Assembly: GCF_012027305.1 (NCBI RefSeq)
Contig: NZ_SNUF01000001.1
Span: forward strand, 496,001-560,000
Length of the DNA stretch: 64,000 bases
Reading direction: 5' to 3'
From: Thermococcus sp. MAR1
Lineage (GTDB): Archaea > Methanobacteriota_B > Thermococci > Thermococcales > Thermococcaceae
Shown here: positions 18,567-36,099 of the stretch, piece by piece
Layout: each line of letters starts with the position of its first letter
How positions within the stretch are numbered: the first letter of the stretch is position 1
Program-made: the position numbers and the translations under genes
The notes under the pieces: model-generated
Database searches by the model: none
What the model was told of the DNA's origin: nothing
Seen by the model: the letters and a program-made list of their open reading frames with translations, nothing else

Positions 18567-19080
18567 AGGCGGGAATTTTGCCCTGTTTTGTCTGTGTAGT
18601 CCTAAGAACGCCCCAATATTTAAGCCTTTCTGGAAACCGCCGTAAAAGAAGCTCCAGAAAGACTCAGATTCGAGGCTTCTAATTGGGAAACATAACACAA
18701 AATCTCCGGAGAAAGTCCCAGAACTCCAGTGAACAAAACGTTCAAGTGATTTCCAAAGCATCCAAAAACCCTTAAAGCTCAGAAGAGGGACTGAAATCAG
18801 ATTAAAACCAAAATAAAACAATTTCAACAGGGTTTGAGTTGGAAGGGACTCCCTCAAGCCACAATCCCGAGCTCCGAAGAAAATTCGTAACAACACAACA
18901 GCAAAAACAAAACAGGATGTAACAATATAAAAAGACCAAAAACCGATTTCCCAGGCCATCTGAGAGCAGTTTTTTGGATTAAAGGTGCAGATAGGCACCA
19001 TAAGTCCAATCAAAAGAGCTTGAACGTGATAGAACCAAAACCGTTAAATCTACGTGCTCCAATCTATTCAAGGTGGTGGC
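18567..19080 (-). promoter_or_regulatory. CRISPR leader
   Basis: A long AT-rich, gene-free stretch lies directly before the first transcribed repeat (right end of the array). On the minus strand a TATA-like CTTAAATATT at 18615-18624 would start transcription about 30 bases before the first repeat. Long leaders of this sort are known for Pyrococcus arrays. The far right part probably also holds the promoter and GGTGG ribosome site of cas2 on the plus strand. Confidence 0.8.
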
Positions 19081-23004
<3,924 letters not shown>

Positions 23005-23008
<4 letters not shown>

Positions 23009-23622
23009 TGACTCCACCTGTGGAGGTAGACTCCGACACCGAGTTCATCGTCGTAGGGGAGTTTCAGTTTCGGTGCTTTGCCCTTTGGAAATGGCAAAAC
23101 CACAAAGGGCCTGACGAGCCTTGCCTTCCTCGGAGTTACTGAATAGTCGTACTCGACGACGAGGGCGTGAACAACGCCGGGAACCCCGAGCTTAACGGGA
23201 ACTACAGTCCCACCGACGGGAGCTTCGGACTCATTTAGCTCAACCCGTTTTATCTCATCAACTGTCGCCACGTCGCTCGAACGGCCAAGGAGGAGCTGGT
23301 ATCTGGGTCTTCTGAAGTGCTCTTCCCACTCATCAGGGAGGTAGAGGTAAAGCTCAACATTGTAGAGGAACTCTCGCCTCATTATGTCGGTCTCGACCTT
23401 TCCGAGGGCGTAGATTTTTTCGAGGTCAAGTCCTTTACCTTCGCTCCTGAAGACGTAGCCGACGTATGGAAGCTCGGTCAGATATACAGGCTCGCCCTTC
23501 GCCGCCGAGAGGATTCCCTGAATCGTTGAGGGCGGTGGAACTGGTAAGGTTGGCTGATAACCCGACTGGAAAGTTGGATAGCGGAATGAAGCTGTCCACG
23601 CTCTCAGTTTGACCCTGATCAT
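23005..23622 (-). CDS. cas5: Cascade subunit Cas5 (Cst type)
   Basis: RAMP protein of 205 residues that caps the 5' handle of crRNA. The N terminus MIRVKLRAWTASFRYPTF and the PVPPPSTIQGILSAAKGE segment are typical of the Cas5t family seen with Cst1 and Cst2. It overlaps cas3 and starts four bases after cas7, with GGGTGAG as ribosome site. Confidence 0.92.
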
Positions 23623-23626
23623 GGGC

Positions 23627-27049
<3,423 letters not shown>

Positions 27050-27209
27050 CTATCCAATGATAATGCAGTAGTAACTTATTACTACGAGAACTACACAACC
27101 CAGCTCCCCATGCGTCTACAGAGCATCAAGATGTATAACTGCCATTATAATAACCACGATTATACTTGAAATGTGCCCTAAATACAGAAGAGAGAAAGGG
27201 GCAGAGCCC

Positions 27210-27908
27210 TCAGAGGAGCATCCTCGCGTCAACTGCCACAGCTGAATCCTCGTAGGCAAAGATCGGGTTGATGTCGAGCTCCTTGATCTCCGGGAGCTCA
27301 AGAGCCAGTTCGCCGACCTTGGTGATTATCTCGGCGAGGGCCTCGATGTTGACCGGCTTCTCGCCGCGGGCTCCCGCTAAAATCGGGTATGCCTTGATCT
27401 CCTTTATCATGTCGAGGGCTTCCTCCCTGGTTATCGGGGCGACGCGGAAGCTGACGTCCTTGAGGATCTCGACGAAGATTCCACCGAGACCGAACATTAT
27501 AGCTGGACCGAACTGCGGGTCGCGGATCATACCGACTATAACTTCTTTGCCAAGCGGGAGCATCTTGTAGACGATGACGCCCCAGAGGTCTGCGTCCGGC
27601 TTGTAGTTCCTGGCGTTCTCCATTATCTTCTTGAAGGCCTCTCTCGCCTCCTCATCGCTCTTGATGTTGACCTTGACACCTCCGGCGTCGCTCTTGTGGA
27701 TGATCTGTGGAGAAACAATCTTCATAACGACCGGGTAGCCGATCTCCCTGGCGAACTGAACGGCTTCCTCCTCGTTGGTTGCAACTTTGAAGTCCGGAAC
27801 GGGGACGCCATAGAGCTTGAGTATCTCCTTCGCCTCGGGCTCGACGAGCGGCCTGTTTTCGGCCTTGGCCTTCTCAATGATTGCCCTAGCCTTTTCAATC
27901 CTGTCCAT
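27210..27908 (-). CDS. Acetate/acyl-CoA ligase (ADP-forming) beta subunit
   Basis: ATP-grasp subunit, 232 residues, of the archaeal enzyme that turns acyl-CoA, ADP and phosphate into acid, CoA and ATP, the main substrate-level ATP step of peptide and sugar fermentation. Visible are the ATP-grasp region YPVVMKIVSPQIIHKSDAGGVKV with its conserved histidine, FGLGGIFVE, and the end PEIKELDINPIFAYE. ATG at 27908 follows GGGGTGAT. The alpha subunit is not adjacent, as usual in Thermococcales, so the acid preferred cannot be assigned. Confidence 0.93.
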   Translation of the reverse strand: MDRIEKARAIIEKAKAENRPLVEPEAKEILKLYGVPVPDFKVATNEEEAVQFAREIGYPVVMKIVSPQIIHKSDAGGVKVNIKSDEEAREAFKKIMENARNYKPDADLWGVIVYKMLPLGKEVIVGMIRDPQFGPAIMFGLGGIFVEILKDVSFRVAPITREEALDMIKEIKAYPILAGARGEKPVNIEALAEIITKVGELALELPEIKELDINPIFAYEDSAVAVDARMLL

Positions 27909-28053
27909 ACCAATCACCCCATCAGCTTGACAGTTCTCACTCCGACCGGGGGGTTAAAAGGGTTTCCATTTGCAAACCTTTCGTTTCGGCTCCGTTTGAA
28001 GCGATGCCAGGGGTATAAATACCCCAAAGTCCAAGGTATTAGTGGTGATCGGA

Positions 28054-29355
28054 GTGAATCGGAAGATTATTGCTGGCATTGGAGGAATTCTGATGATAAT
28101 TCTGGCGGTCTTTTCTTTCCAGGGCGGCAAGGCGTCTCAGGTAGATGCGACGGTTGTGCTGTACAACTCCGCCAAGATAGGCGTCGTTGAGAAGACGCTG
28201 GAGCTTGAGCTGAAGGAGGGCATGAACGAGGTTCCCCTTGAGGAGCTGGCCGGGCTCGACATAGCCGAAGTCACGATAAGGCCGCTCGATGAAGGCGTTA
28301 GGGTTCTTGGAGTCTTCAGCAGGGGTCAGGGAGGAGACGTTTACAGCGCCAACGTCGGAAGCGAGGTTGAGGTCAAGCTGAGGAGCGGCGACACAGTTAC
28401 TGGAAAGTTCCTCGGCTTCAAGAACGGGAAGATAGCCATCGAGGGTGACGGCTACTACCTCATAAACCCGAACGAGGTTGCCTACTTTAAAGCTAAAAAC
28501 CTTGAGGGAAAGGCGAGCGTTTATGCCGTCCTTCAGGCTGAGAAGGGAGGAAAGTACAACGTGAGCATCATCTACCGCGTTGCAAACATGAGCTGGGAGA
28601 GCAGGTACAAGCTCTACATCGGCGATAACGCGAAGCTTTACGGCTACATCGTGCTGAAGAACCCCACCGCTCAGGAGTTCAGGGACGCGAAGGTTCTTTT
28701 GGTTGCCGGCGACGTCCAGCTGTATCAGATTGCCCAGCCGAGGGTTCTCTATGCCATGGCTGAGAAGGGAACCGAGGAGGTCAACGTTGGGGGGCCTGAG
28801 AAGGTAGAGGCGTTCTACCTCTACAAGCTTGGGGTAGTTGACATAAACCCCGCCAGCACGATGATGTACCCCTACATAAGCTTCGAGGTTCCCTTTGAGA
28901 GGGAGTACCTCTACGAGAGCTGGCCGTATTCCCGGGAAGGGCCGGTCTACGAGTCAATATCCTTCAAGACCGAGAAGGTTCTTCCCGCCGGAATAGTTGA
29001 GATATACAGGGAAACCGACGATGGATCGCTCCTCATCGGCGAGAGAGCCATAGAGCACACTCCAGAAGGGGAGACACTCAGGATAGGCATCGGAAGGGAC
29101 TACGACCTTAAGGGCAGTACGGTAGTCCTTGAGGAGAGGCACGACGACCACTACGCCTACTATAAAGTCAAGATTACCCTCGAAAACTTTGGGAACGAAA
29201 CTAAGACCGTCGTGATCAGGCATCACAAGTGGGGGAAACTCCTAACCTCGAGCGTCCAGCCAATAGACGAGACCCAGAACTACGTCGAGTTCAAGGTTAC
29301 GGTTAACCCTGGGGAAAAGAAGGAGATAGTCTTTGACTACGAGAACCGCTATTAG
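28054..29355 (+). CDS. DUF4139-like exported protein
   Basis: A 433-residue protein with an N-terminal membrane segment (KIIAGIGGILMIILAVFSF) and a beta-rich outer part. The stretch from VSIIYRVANMSWESRYKLYI to LKNPTAQEFRDAKVLLVAGDV is typical of DUF4139 proteins (relatives of mucoidy-inhibitor MuiA), and a hypersensitive C-terminal beta domain ends in VNPGEKKEIVFDYENRY. It is probably anchored on the outside of the cell. GTG at 28054 follows GGTGATCGGA; GTG at 28042 or 28045 would only add a few residues. The function is unknown. It converges with the small gene at 29352, overlapping by four bases. Confidence 0.75.
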   Translation: MNRKIIAGIGGILMIILAVFSFQGGKASQVDATVVLYNSAKIGVVEKTLELELKEGMNEVPLEELAGLDIAEVTIRPLDEGVRVLGVFSRGQGGDVYSANVGSEVEVKLRSGDTVTGKFLGFKNGKIAIEGDGYYLINPNEVAYFKAKNLEGKASVYAVLQAEKGGKYNVSIIYRVANMSWESRYKLYIGDNAKLYGYIVLKNPTAQEFRDAKVLLVAGDVQLYQIAQPRVLYAMAEKGTEEVNVGGPEKVEAFYLYKLGVVDINPASTMMYPYISFEVPFEREYLYESWPYSREGPVYESISFKTEKVLPAGIVEIYRETDDGSLLIGERAIEHTPEGETLRIGIGRDYDLKGSTVVLEERHDDHYAYYKVKITLENFGNETKTVVIRHHKWGKLLTSSVQPIDETQNYVEFKVTVNPGEKKEIVFDYENRY

Positions 29356-29585
29356 CTCTTCCGGAGTGTTACCTCGAACCTCTTTTCTCCTTTTGATACG
29401 TCGAGAACAAGGCTCTTATCGTAGTCTACGAACTTTGTGTTCAGTATCGCGTAGCCTTCGCCCTGAAGGAACTCCGCCATTTTGAGGCCGAGGTCGTCGA
29501 AGAACTCCGCCGCCATAGTGGCCATGCTAGGCTCCTTTATGCCGAGCTCATCGTGATAGCGCCTCGCGAGTTCAAAAACATCCAT
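29352..29585 (-). CDS. Small conserved-looking protein of unknown function
   Basis: A 77-residue acidic protein starting MDVFELARRYHDELG, with no motif I recognise. It has an amphipathic N-terminal half and a C-terminal strand-rich half (NTKFVDYDKSLVLDVSKGEKRFEVTLRK). GGTGGTGACC before the ATG supports translation. It is divergent from the SWIM-domain gene. Confidence 0.6.
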   Translation of the reverse strand: MDVFELARRYHDELGIKEPSMATMAAEFFDDLGLKMAEFLQGEGYAILNTKFVDYDKSLVLDVSKGEKRFEVTLRKS

Positions 29586-29678
29586 GGTCACCACCGCATA
29601 TAGTACTCACCGGGGAATAAAACGCTTTCGCCCGAAAGGCTTAAAGCAACTCCGGGTGAAGCCCCTAAAGTGAGTGCC

Positions 29679-30209
29679 ATGGATGAGAGGACCCTCAGGA
29701 AGGGGGAGCGCTATTACAAGGCCGGAAAGGTCCTCTGGGTCGTCAAGTACAGGGATAGGCTCTTCTCCAAGGTTCTGGGCACTTACCCCTACTACGTCGA
29801 GCTTGGCCTTTCAACAGGCGAGAACCGCTGCACCTGTCCACTTGGAGGAGACTGCAAGCACGTCACAGCGACCATGAAGGCGTACGAAAGCGGCTTCTAC
29901 TTCGAGAGCTTCGATAAGCATGCCGGGCTCTTTCCAGAGGCGATCGCCATGGAGTTCTTAGCCGAGGTTCCGGAGCTGGCGCTCGACGTTACCCTCAAGG
30001 AGCTTCGCTTTGCCCTCAGCACGGACGAGAGCGGGAGCGAGGTTGCCAGACTCTTCAGGAGGGCTTTAAGGCTAGTCGAGATAACGGGCAAAACGGAGGC
30101 CATCCACGTCCTTGAGGAAATCCTCGCGGAATACAAGCACGTCTTCAGCGACTACGAGCTTTCGGCAAAGCTCGAGGACGAGCTCAGAGAGCTCGAGGCC
30201 ACAATCTAA
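29679..30209 (+). CDS. SWIM zinc-finger protein
   Basis: A 176-residue protein with a SWIM motif CTCPLGGDCKHVTA (CxC...CxH) about residue 50, a fold that binds zinc and often DNA or proteins. The segment before it (DERTLRKGERYYKAGKVLWV) is the usual SWIM lead-in. The C-terminal half is all helix and charged. The start is ATG 29679; GTG at 29670 is also open. It precedes reverse gyrase by about 50 bases, which has its own TATA box near 30214. A DNA-related role is a guess from the domain and neighbour. Confidence 0.75.
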   Translation: MDERTLRKGERYYKAGKVLWVVKYRDRLFSKVLGTYPYYVELGLSTGENRCTCPLGGDCKHVTATMKAYESGFYFESFDKHAGLFPEAIAMEFLAEVPELALDVTLKELRFALSTDESGSEVARLFRRALRLVEITGKTEAIHVLEEILAEYKHVFSDYELSAKLEDELRELEATI

Positions 30210-30260
30210 AAACCCTTATAAATCTCCCCGGCACCAAATAGGAACTTAGAGGGTGAGAAA

Positions 30261-33200
30261 ATGAAGGCGATTTACCGCGAGATGTGCCCGAACTGCCTCG
30301 GTAAAATCTCCGATGAAAGGCTGTATCTGAAAAATCCCTGCAACGAGTGCCTCGCTGAAACCGCTCGGGCTGACTCCTATTTTGACCTCGTCACGGCGGT
30401 TAGAAACGCCCTCCAGCTTAGAGGCACCCTCAAGGAGTGGGAGAGAATATACGACCTTGAGAGGGGCCTTAGGGAAATCGAGGCCTTCTTTGAGAAGGCC
30501 ACAGGTTTTACCTTCTGGAGCGCGCAGAGAACCTGGGTCAAGAGACTCCTGAAGGGGAGGAGCTTCTCGATCATAGCCCCGACCGGAATGGGTAAGAGCA
30601 CCTTTGGGGCCTTCATGGCCGTGTGGCACGCCACGAGGGGGAAGAAGAGCTACATAGTCGTCCCGACAACGCCGCTGGTGGTTCAAACAGTCAAAAAGCT
30701 CCAGGCGATAGCCGAGAGGGCCGGCGTTGAGATAAACCTCGCCTACTATCACGGCAACCTTCGGAAGAAGGAACGGGAGGAGATGCTGGCCAAGATTCAA
30801 AATGAGGACTATGATATTCTCGTTACCAGTGCTCAGTGGCTCGCGAGGAAGTTCGATGAGGTTCTGAAGGGCAGGCGCTTTGACTTCATCTTCGTCGACG
30901 ATGTTGACGCTTTTCTAAAGGCCAGCAAGAATATAGACCGCTCCCTTCTTCTCCTCGGCTTTAACGAGGAGATAATAGAGAAGGCGTGGGAGATAATCCG
31001 CCTGAAAAAGCAGATGTCGAAGTATCTGAACGGCCGCGCCCAGGACAGGGAGGAGAAACTCAAGGAACTCAACGGCAGTATCGGAAAGATACAGCGTGAA
31101 ATCGAGGATTTCAAGGCCAAAAACGGCGTCGGGATAATGATAATCGCCTCGGCTACCGGTTCAGCCCGGGGCGACAGGATAAAGCTCTACCGTGAGCTGC
31201 TCGGCTTCGAGGTTGGGAGCGGGAGAAGCGCCCTCAGGAACGTCGTTGACAGCTATCTTAAGCCTACGAAAGACGTCAAGGAGCACGTCGAGGAACTCCT
31301 TGAGAGGCTCGGAAAGGGCGGTATAATATTCACCCCAATCGATCAGGGTCTGGGCTACGCCGAGGAGCTCGCCAACTATCTTCGTGAGAGGGGCTTCAGG
31401 ATAGAGCTCGTCAGCTCAAAGAACAGGAAGTCCATTGAAAAGTTCGAGAACGGCGAGGCCGACTACCTCATAGGTTCGGCAACCTACTACGGTTCTTTGG
31501 TTAGGGGCCTCGACATGCCCCACCTCATCCGCTACGCGGTCTTTACCGGCGTTCCCAAGTTCCGGTTTTCAATAGACCTTGAGAGGCCGACCATCTACCG
31601 TGCCCTCGGCCTGCTCAGTGAGATAATGGAGTTCCTGAGCGATGAGGACAGAAAGCAGGCCGAAAGAATGCACGCAAGGCTGAGGAGGCTCATCAGGAAC
31701 ATCCCTCAGTTTGAACTGCTCAAGATCGAAGAAGCCCTCGCTGAGGGACTTCCAATAGAGAACGGCTTCCACAACCACGTCCTTGGTGTTTTCCGAGAGC
31801 TGGTGGAGTTCCTGAGGCGGGTTCTCAGGGATGAGGAGGTTCTCAGGAGGCTCGCGGAGGATCCTTTCATCAGCCTGAAGGAGGAAGGTGGCAAGTGGTA
31901 CATCGAGATTCCCGACGTTAGAACGTACATCCAGGCCACTGGAAGAACGAGCAGACTCTTCGCCGGTGGAATCACCAAGGGACTGAGCGTGCTTATAGTT
32001 GACAATGAGAAGGTCTTCAACGGCTTGTTAAGACAGATGCGCTGGCGCTTCACCGAGTTCAAGATGGTGCCCTTCGAAGAGCTGGACCTCGATGATGTTC
32101 TGAGGCAGATAGACGAGGACAGGGAGAAGGTCCGTCTTGTTATGGAGGGCAAGATAAGCGCCAAGGTCAAGGACCTCGTCAAATCAGCCCTTATGATAGT
32201 GGAGAGCCCGAACAAGGCGCGCACGATAGCCAACTTCTTCGGTCAGCCGAGCAAGACGAGGATAGGTGATCTCGTTGCCTACGAGGTGAGCATAGGGAAC
32301 ATGATGCTGACCATCCTTGCCAGCGGCGGGCACATGTTCGACCTCGTGACGAACGAGGGCTACCACGGCGTTCTGGTTGATGAGAAAGACAGCATGCTGA
32401 AGTTCATCCCCGTCTACGACACCATAAAGCGCTGCCGCGACTGTGGCCATCAGTTCGTTGACTGGGAGGAGAAGGGTGTCTGTCCGCGCTGTGGCTCGAC
32501 CAACGTCCGCGACGCCCTTCAGAACGTTAAGGCCATGCGGGAGATAGCACAGGAGGTCGACGAGATACTCATCGCGACTGACCCCGACACGGAGGGTGAA
32601 AAGATAGCCTGGGACATAAGGAACGTGCTCAGCCCGTACACCCCGAACATCAAGCGCATAGAGTTCCACGAGGTGACGAGGCCGGCGATACTCAGGGCCA
32701 TCGAAGAGGCGAGAGAAGTAAACGAGGGAAGGGTGAACGCTCAGATAGTGAGGCGCATTGAGGACAGGTGGATTGGTTTTGAACTCAGCCAGGAACTCCA
32801 GCGCGTCTTTGAGAACCGCAACCTCTCCGCTGGAAGGGTTCAGACGCCGGTTCTGGGCTGGGTTATCGAGAGGTACAAACAGTTCACAGAGAGCGAGACG
32901 TATTTCATGGGACTAAAGCTGGAGAACGGCCTCCAGCTCACGGTGGAACTCGGAAAGGACGGCAAAAGCGTTGAGCCTCCGGAGTTCGTAACGGTTGAGA
33001 AGGCCGAGCTTGAGGAAAGGGAGCTGAATCCAAGTCCACCTTACACCACCGATGCCATGCTGAAGGACGCCTCGACCTTCCTCAAGCTGTCCGCGCCGGA
33101 AGCGATGCGCATCGCCCAGGACCTCTTCGAGCTCGGACTGATCACCTATCACCGTTCCGACAGCACTCATGTCAGCAACACGGGAATAGAGATCGCTAAA

Positions 33201-33926
33201 GAGTACATCACCCAGGAACTCGGTGAGGAGTACTTCAAGCCCAGGCCCTGGGGTGAGGAGGGGACCCACGAGGCCATAAGGCCGACGAGGCCGATAGACA
33301 CGGGCAGGCTGATGCAGTTGATCCGCGATGGAATTCTTCAGCTTCCGAAGAACCTCACCCGGAACCACTACAGGCTCTACGACATGATATTCAGACGCTT
33401 CATGACGAGCCAGATGAAGGCCGCGAAGCTCCTCATGGAGAGGGCCGTTATCAATGCTGGCGTTGGAAAGGCAGAGATAGAGGGCTACGTTGAGGTAATC
33501 GAGGACGGCTGGACAAGGCTTCGCTCTCCACCCTTCAGGCAGTTACCACGGCTTGAGCCCGGGGTTAGGCTTAAGGTCATCGAGGCCAAGAAGTGGAAGG
33601 CGCCGAAAGTTTCTCTCTACACCCAGGGAGACATAATAGCGCTCATGAAAGAGCGCAAGATAGGAAGACCCTCAACCTACGCCAAGATCGTCCAGACGCT
33701 CCTCCAGCGCTACTACGTCCTCGAGACCCGCGGAAGGAAAAAGCTCGTCCCGACTGAACAGGGTATCAAGGTCTACCACTATCTCATAAGTAAGTATAAG
33801 GAACTCGTCAGCGAGGAAAAGACCAGGGAGCTCGAAGAGATAATGGATCTGATCGAGGAAAACAAGGTCGATTATCAGGAGGTTCTCCGTGAGCTTCATG
33901 GAGAGATACGCCAGTACCTGGGTTAA
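30261..33926 (+). CDS. rgy: Reverse gyrase
   Basis: Hallmark enzyme of hyperthermophiles that introduces positive supercoils using ATP. The single 1221-residue chain holds an N-terminal zinc finger (CPNC...CNEC), a superfamily 2 helicase-like module (APTGMGKS at 106-113, then [11 protein letters not shown]), a second zinc finger (CRDCGHQF...CPRCGS), TOPRIM ([18 protein letters not shown] and [10 protein letters not shown]) and a topoisomerase IA domain with catalytic Tyr963 in [13 protein letters not shown]. No intein interrupts it, unlike some Thermococcus rgy genes. ATG 30261 follows GAGGGTGAGA, with a TATA box CTTATAAAT near 30214. Confidence 0.98.
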   Translation: MKAIYREMCPNCLGKISDERLYLKNPCNECLAETARADSYFDLVTAVRNALQLRGTLKEWERIYDLERGLREIEAFFEKATGFTFWSAQRTWVKRLLKGRSFSIIAPTGMGKSTFGAFMAVWHATRGKKSYIVVPTTPLVVQTVKKLQAIAERAGVEINLAYYHGNLRKKEREEMLAKIQNEDYDILVTSAQWLARKFDEVLKGRRFDFIFVDDVDAFLKASKNIDRSLLLLGFNEEIIEKAWEIIRLKKQMSKYLNGRAQDREEKLKELNGSIGKIQREIEDFKAKNGVGIMIIASATGSARGDRIKLYRELLGFEVGSGRSALRNVVDSYLKPTKDVKEHVEELLERLGKGGIIFTPIDQGLGYAEELANYLRERGFRIELVSSKNRKSIEKFENGEADYLIGSATYYGSLVRGLDMPHLIRYAVFTGVPKFRFSIDLERPTIYRALGLLSEIMEFLSDEDRKQAERMHARLRRLIRNIPQFELLKIEEALAEGLPIENGFHNHVLGVFRELVEFLRRVLRDEEVLRRLAEDPFISLKEEGGKWYIEIPDVRTYIQATGRTSRLFAGGITKGLSVLIVDNEKVFNGLLRQMRWRFTEFKMVPFEELDLDDVLRQIDEDREKVRLVMEGKISAKVKDLVKSALMIVESPNKARTIANFFGQPSKTRIGDLVAYEVSIGNMMLTILASGGHMFDLVTNEGYHGVLVDEKDSMLKFIPVYDTIKRCRDCGHQFVDWEEKGVCPRCGSTNVRDALQNVKAMREIAQEVDEILIATDPDTEGEKIAWDIRNVLSPYTPNIKRIEFHEVTRPAILRAIEEAREVNEGRVNAQIVRRIEDRWIGFELSQELQRVFENRNLSAGRVQTPVLGWVIERYKQFTESETYFMGLKLENGLQLTVELGKDGKSVEPPEFVTVEKAELEERELNPSPPYTTDAMLKDASTFLKLSAPEAMRIAQDLFELGLITYHRSDSTHVSNTGIEIAKEYITQELGEEYFKPRPWGEEGTHEAIRPTRPIDTGRLMQLIRDGILQLPKNLTRNHYRLYDMIFRRFMTSQMKAAKLLMERAVINAGVGKAEIEGYVEVIEDGWTRLRSPPFRQLPRLEPGVRLKVIEAKKWKAPKVSLYTQGDIIALMKERKIGRPSTYAKIVQTLLQRYYVLETRGRKKLVPTEQGIKVYHYLISKYKELVSEEKTRELEEIMDLIEENKVDYQEVLRELHGEIRQYLG

Positions 33927-34291
33927 GGTTTATTTTTCATACTCCACCCTATGCTTTGGTGTTAATTCAGAATCGCGTTTATTTAATGAATTGGAATATG
34001 CTTAATTCGTTGTAACTTCAGCAATGACGTTACAACATGTTTCATTATTTATCATTCATAGTTCATGTCGTGCCTAGATGGTACCTATGAATTTTGCTTC
34101 TCAGTAAAACCAAAAATTTTAAAATTTATCCAGTAGTAATGCCTTTGTATATCCATGCAACGGCAATAATATCCAGCGAAGTCATCTCCGAATAATCTTC
34201 GAAGCATAACCCTGGACACTAACGACCCGTGGAAAAAATTTATATGGAATGAAATCCAAACAAAAAATAGAAAATCGGGTGGTGGTAAGAA
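33927..34291. promoter_or_regulatory. AT-rich region upstream of trmBL2 with inverted repeat
   Basis: A gene-free stretch of 365 bases. An 8-base inverted repeat GTTGTAAC/GTTACAAC, with 12 bases between the arms, is at 34009-34036. The trmBL2 TATA element AATTTATATG is at about 34238-34247, and the ribosome site GGTGGTAAG precedes the ATG. No gene is seen. Confidence 0.6.
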
Positions 34292-35086
34292 ATGGTTAAG
34301 GATAGGATGGTAGAGCTCCTTCAGGAGCACTTTGAGTTGAACCTCTACGAGGCAAGGGCGTACGTGGCACTAGTCGGTTTTGGAGTTCTCACTCCGGCAG
34401 AGCTGGCCAGCGTCTCCGAGGTTCCGGCGCCGAGGACTTACGATGTCCTCAGGAGCCTTGAGAAGAAGGGCTTTGCCATCAGCCAGCCGGGCAAGGTCAA
34501 CAAGTACAGGCCGGTTCACCCGCAGAACATCCTTGAGAAGTTCATCGAGGAGTGGCAGGAGAGGGTTGCTGAAGAGCTTGAGGCCAAGAAGAAGGCCAAA
34601 GAGGAGCTCCTTGAGCTCATGAGCCCGCTCATCGAGACCGAGATTCCGAAGTACGGCGTCGAAAAGGTCTGGGTTGTCAGGGGAATCAGGAACGCCACCC
34701 TCAAGACCAAGGAGATGTTCGAGGAAGTCAAGGAGCAGATCCTCCTTGCCGACGACGGCTACATCGCGGTCAACCTTGAGAGTGACATCATCAAGGCCAT
34801 CGACAACGGCGCCAAGGCCAAGATAATCGTCACCGAGAGCGTCTTCCACAGGCTCGGTACCTCGAAGATACTGGACTACTACAAGGCCGGCAAGCTTGAG
34901 CTTAAGATTATAGACAAGCTTGAGCTTCCGATGCTCATCTGCGACGACGAGGTCTTCTTCGCCCTCGAGGACATGGCGGCAAGGTACTTCAACTACGAGA
35001 CCCAGATATGGATCAAGGACTTCCGCGTCAAGGCCCTCTTCGAGGGCAAGTTCAACGAGTACTGGGAGAAGGCCAAGAAGGCCTGA
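34292..35086 (+). CDS. trmBL2: Chromatin protein TrmBL2
   Basis: Abundant TrmB-family DNA-binding protein of Thermococcales that coats DNA into thick filaments and broadly represses transcription. It is 264 residues, the same length as the T. kodakarensis protein. The N-terminal winged helix (LNLYEARAYVALVGFGVLTPAELASVSEVPAPRTYDVLRSLEKKG) is followed by a coiled coil of Glu and Lys residues and a phospholipase D-like C-terminal domain without the sugar-binding extension of TrmB. A T-rich terminator follows. The long AT-rich upstream region suggests its own regulation. Confidence 0.93.
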   Translation: MVKDRMVELLQEHFELNLYEARAYVALVGFGVLTPAELASVSEVPAPRTYDVLRSLEKKGFAISQPGKVNKYRPVHPQNILEKFIEEWQERVAEELEAKKKAKEELLELMSPLIETEIPKYGVEKVWVVRGIRNATLKTKEMFEEVKEQILLADDGYIAVNLESDIIKAIDNGAKAKIIVTESVFHRLGTSKILDYYKAGKLELKIIDKLELPMLICDDEVFFALEDMAARYFNYETQIWIKDFRVKALFEGKFNEYWEKAKKA

Positions 35087-35104
35087 TTTTTCTTTTCCCT
35101 TGTT
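35087..35104 (+). terminator. T-rich terminator of trmBL2
   Basis: Five T directly after the stop codon, then TCTTTTCCCTTG. Confidence 0.5.
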
Positions 35105-35152
35105 CTTCATGTGCCTTTTTACTGCCCTGCCTGCGTTAAGAAAAAAGGGGAG

Positions 35153-36097
35153 CTAACGCCTTCTGAGGATTAACGGAATTACTGCAAGCAGACTTATCAG
35201 CCCCGGCCCGCAGATGCCCTTTTTGGTTTCTTTTGTGTTGGTTTGTGTTTTTGTTGTATTTAGGGATGTCTCCTTAGTGTAGGTTGTGCCGTTGGTCTCA
35301 ACGGCCATGCTGGTAGTATCCGCACTGGTCTTGCAGACCGTCACGTTGATAATTTTAACATCGCCTGGAAACCAGAAATCCTGTATCAGACTGTTGTTTC
35401 CAGTTGTGTTCAGGTAAACGAGGGTGACGTTTCTTACCAATTCGTCTTTTTTGATGATGAAATAAACGGGGAAAACGCTCGAATTCACAACGATGGCCGG
35501 ACCTGGAGACCAGCTACTCGCGCTTTTGCTGGAAGCTATCCAGAGGTCGCTCACGTTCGCTTGACCCCACTCGCCGGGACCCCAGGATTGCAGTTCAATC
35601 TTCCAGCCGTTAATCTCGTTGCTAATTTTTCCCCGATGGAGCCAAAACCAACTGCTGACGTTTACCGGCTCAACGCAGAAGTTCCGGGTGTCAAACCTGT
35701 AAACCATATCGACCTGAGAATAATCTGGGAGGTAGCACTCCATCTCCACGTACCAGCTCCCGTTGATGAACGTTGCTCTCCTGTAGATTATCCCCTCCGT
35801 GGGAACTCCCACCGCGGGAGTAAAGTTCAGCAGGTAAAGCCTGCCGCCATCGAAGAATAGGAGGTACTCGTGGCCGTAAAAGACCTCAGGCCAGCAGTCG
35901 GTCATGCCGCAGCTGATTCCCCACTGGAGGACTGAAAGGTGGACCAACGCCTCGGTTCCGTTCGAGAGAACCGAGTATTTTACCTCGTAAAGGGGACTGG
36001 GCTCTTTTACGTAGTAAGTTGCTGAAACCGGAAGGGTGAGGAAAAGGAGGAGGGCAATAAGGAGGATTACCAAGCGGAACGTTGTTATCCGGGACGT
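35153..36097 (-). CDS. CGP-CTERM surface protein, start codon uncertain
   Basis: Secreted beta-rich protein ending in the Thermococcales sorting signal: a Thr/Lys-rich linker, GICGPG, a hydrophobic helix and RRR. Such proteins are thought to be cut and lipid-anchored at the Cys. The N terminus is a clear signal peptide, but no ATG or GTG lies at the expected place. The only standard start is TTG at 36073, with no ribosome site and without the basic leader. ACG at 36095-36097 lies at ideal distance from GGAGGGG and would give a proper leader (SRITTFRLVILL), so I mark the gene from there. It may be a mutated start or use of ACG. It follows another CGP-CTERM gene by three bases. Confidence 0.65.
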   Translation of the reverse strand, partial: TSRITTFRLVILLIALLLFLTLPVSATYYVKEPSPLYEVKYSVLSNGTEALVHLSVLQWGISCGMTDCWPEVFYGHEYLLFFDGGRLYLLNFTPAVGVPTEGIIYRRATFINGSWYVEMECYLPDYSQVDMVYRFDTRNFCVEPVNVSSWFWLHRGKISNEINGWKIELQSWGPGEWGQANVSDLWIASSKSASSWSPGPAIVVNSSVFPVYFIIKKDELVRNVTLVYLNTTGNNSLIQDFWFPGDVKIINVTVCKTSADTTSMAVETNGTTYTKETSLNTTKTQTNTKETKKGICGPGLISLLAVIPLILRRR

Positions 36098-36099
36098 TT

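Noticed and set aside
18549-19013. A 154-codon frame on the minus strand in the leader
   Set aside because: It ends inside the first CRISPR repeat, lacks a good start site and is rich in Phe and Trp, as expected for AT-rich leader DNA.
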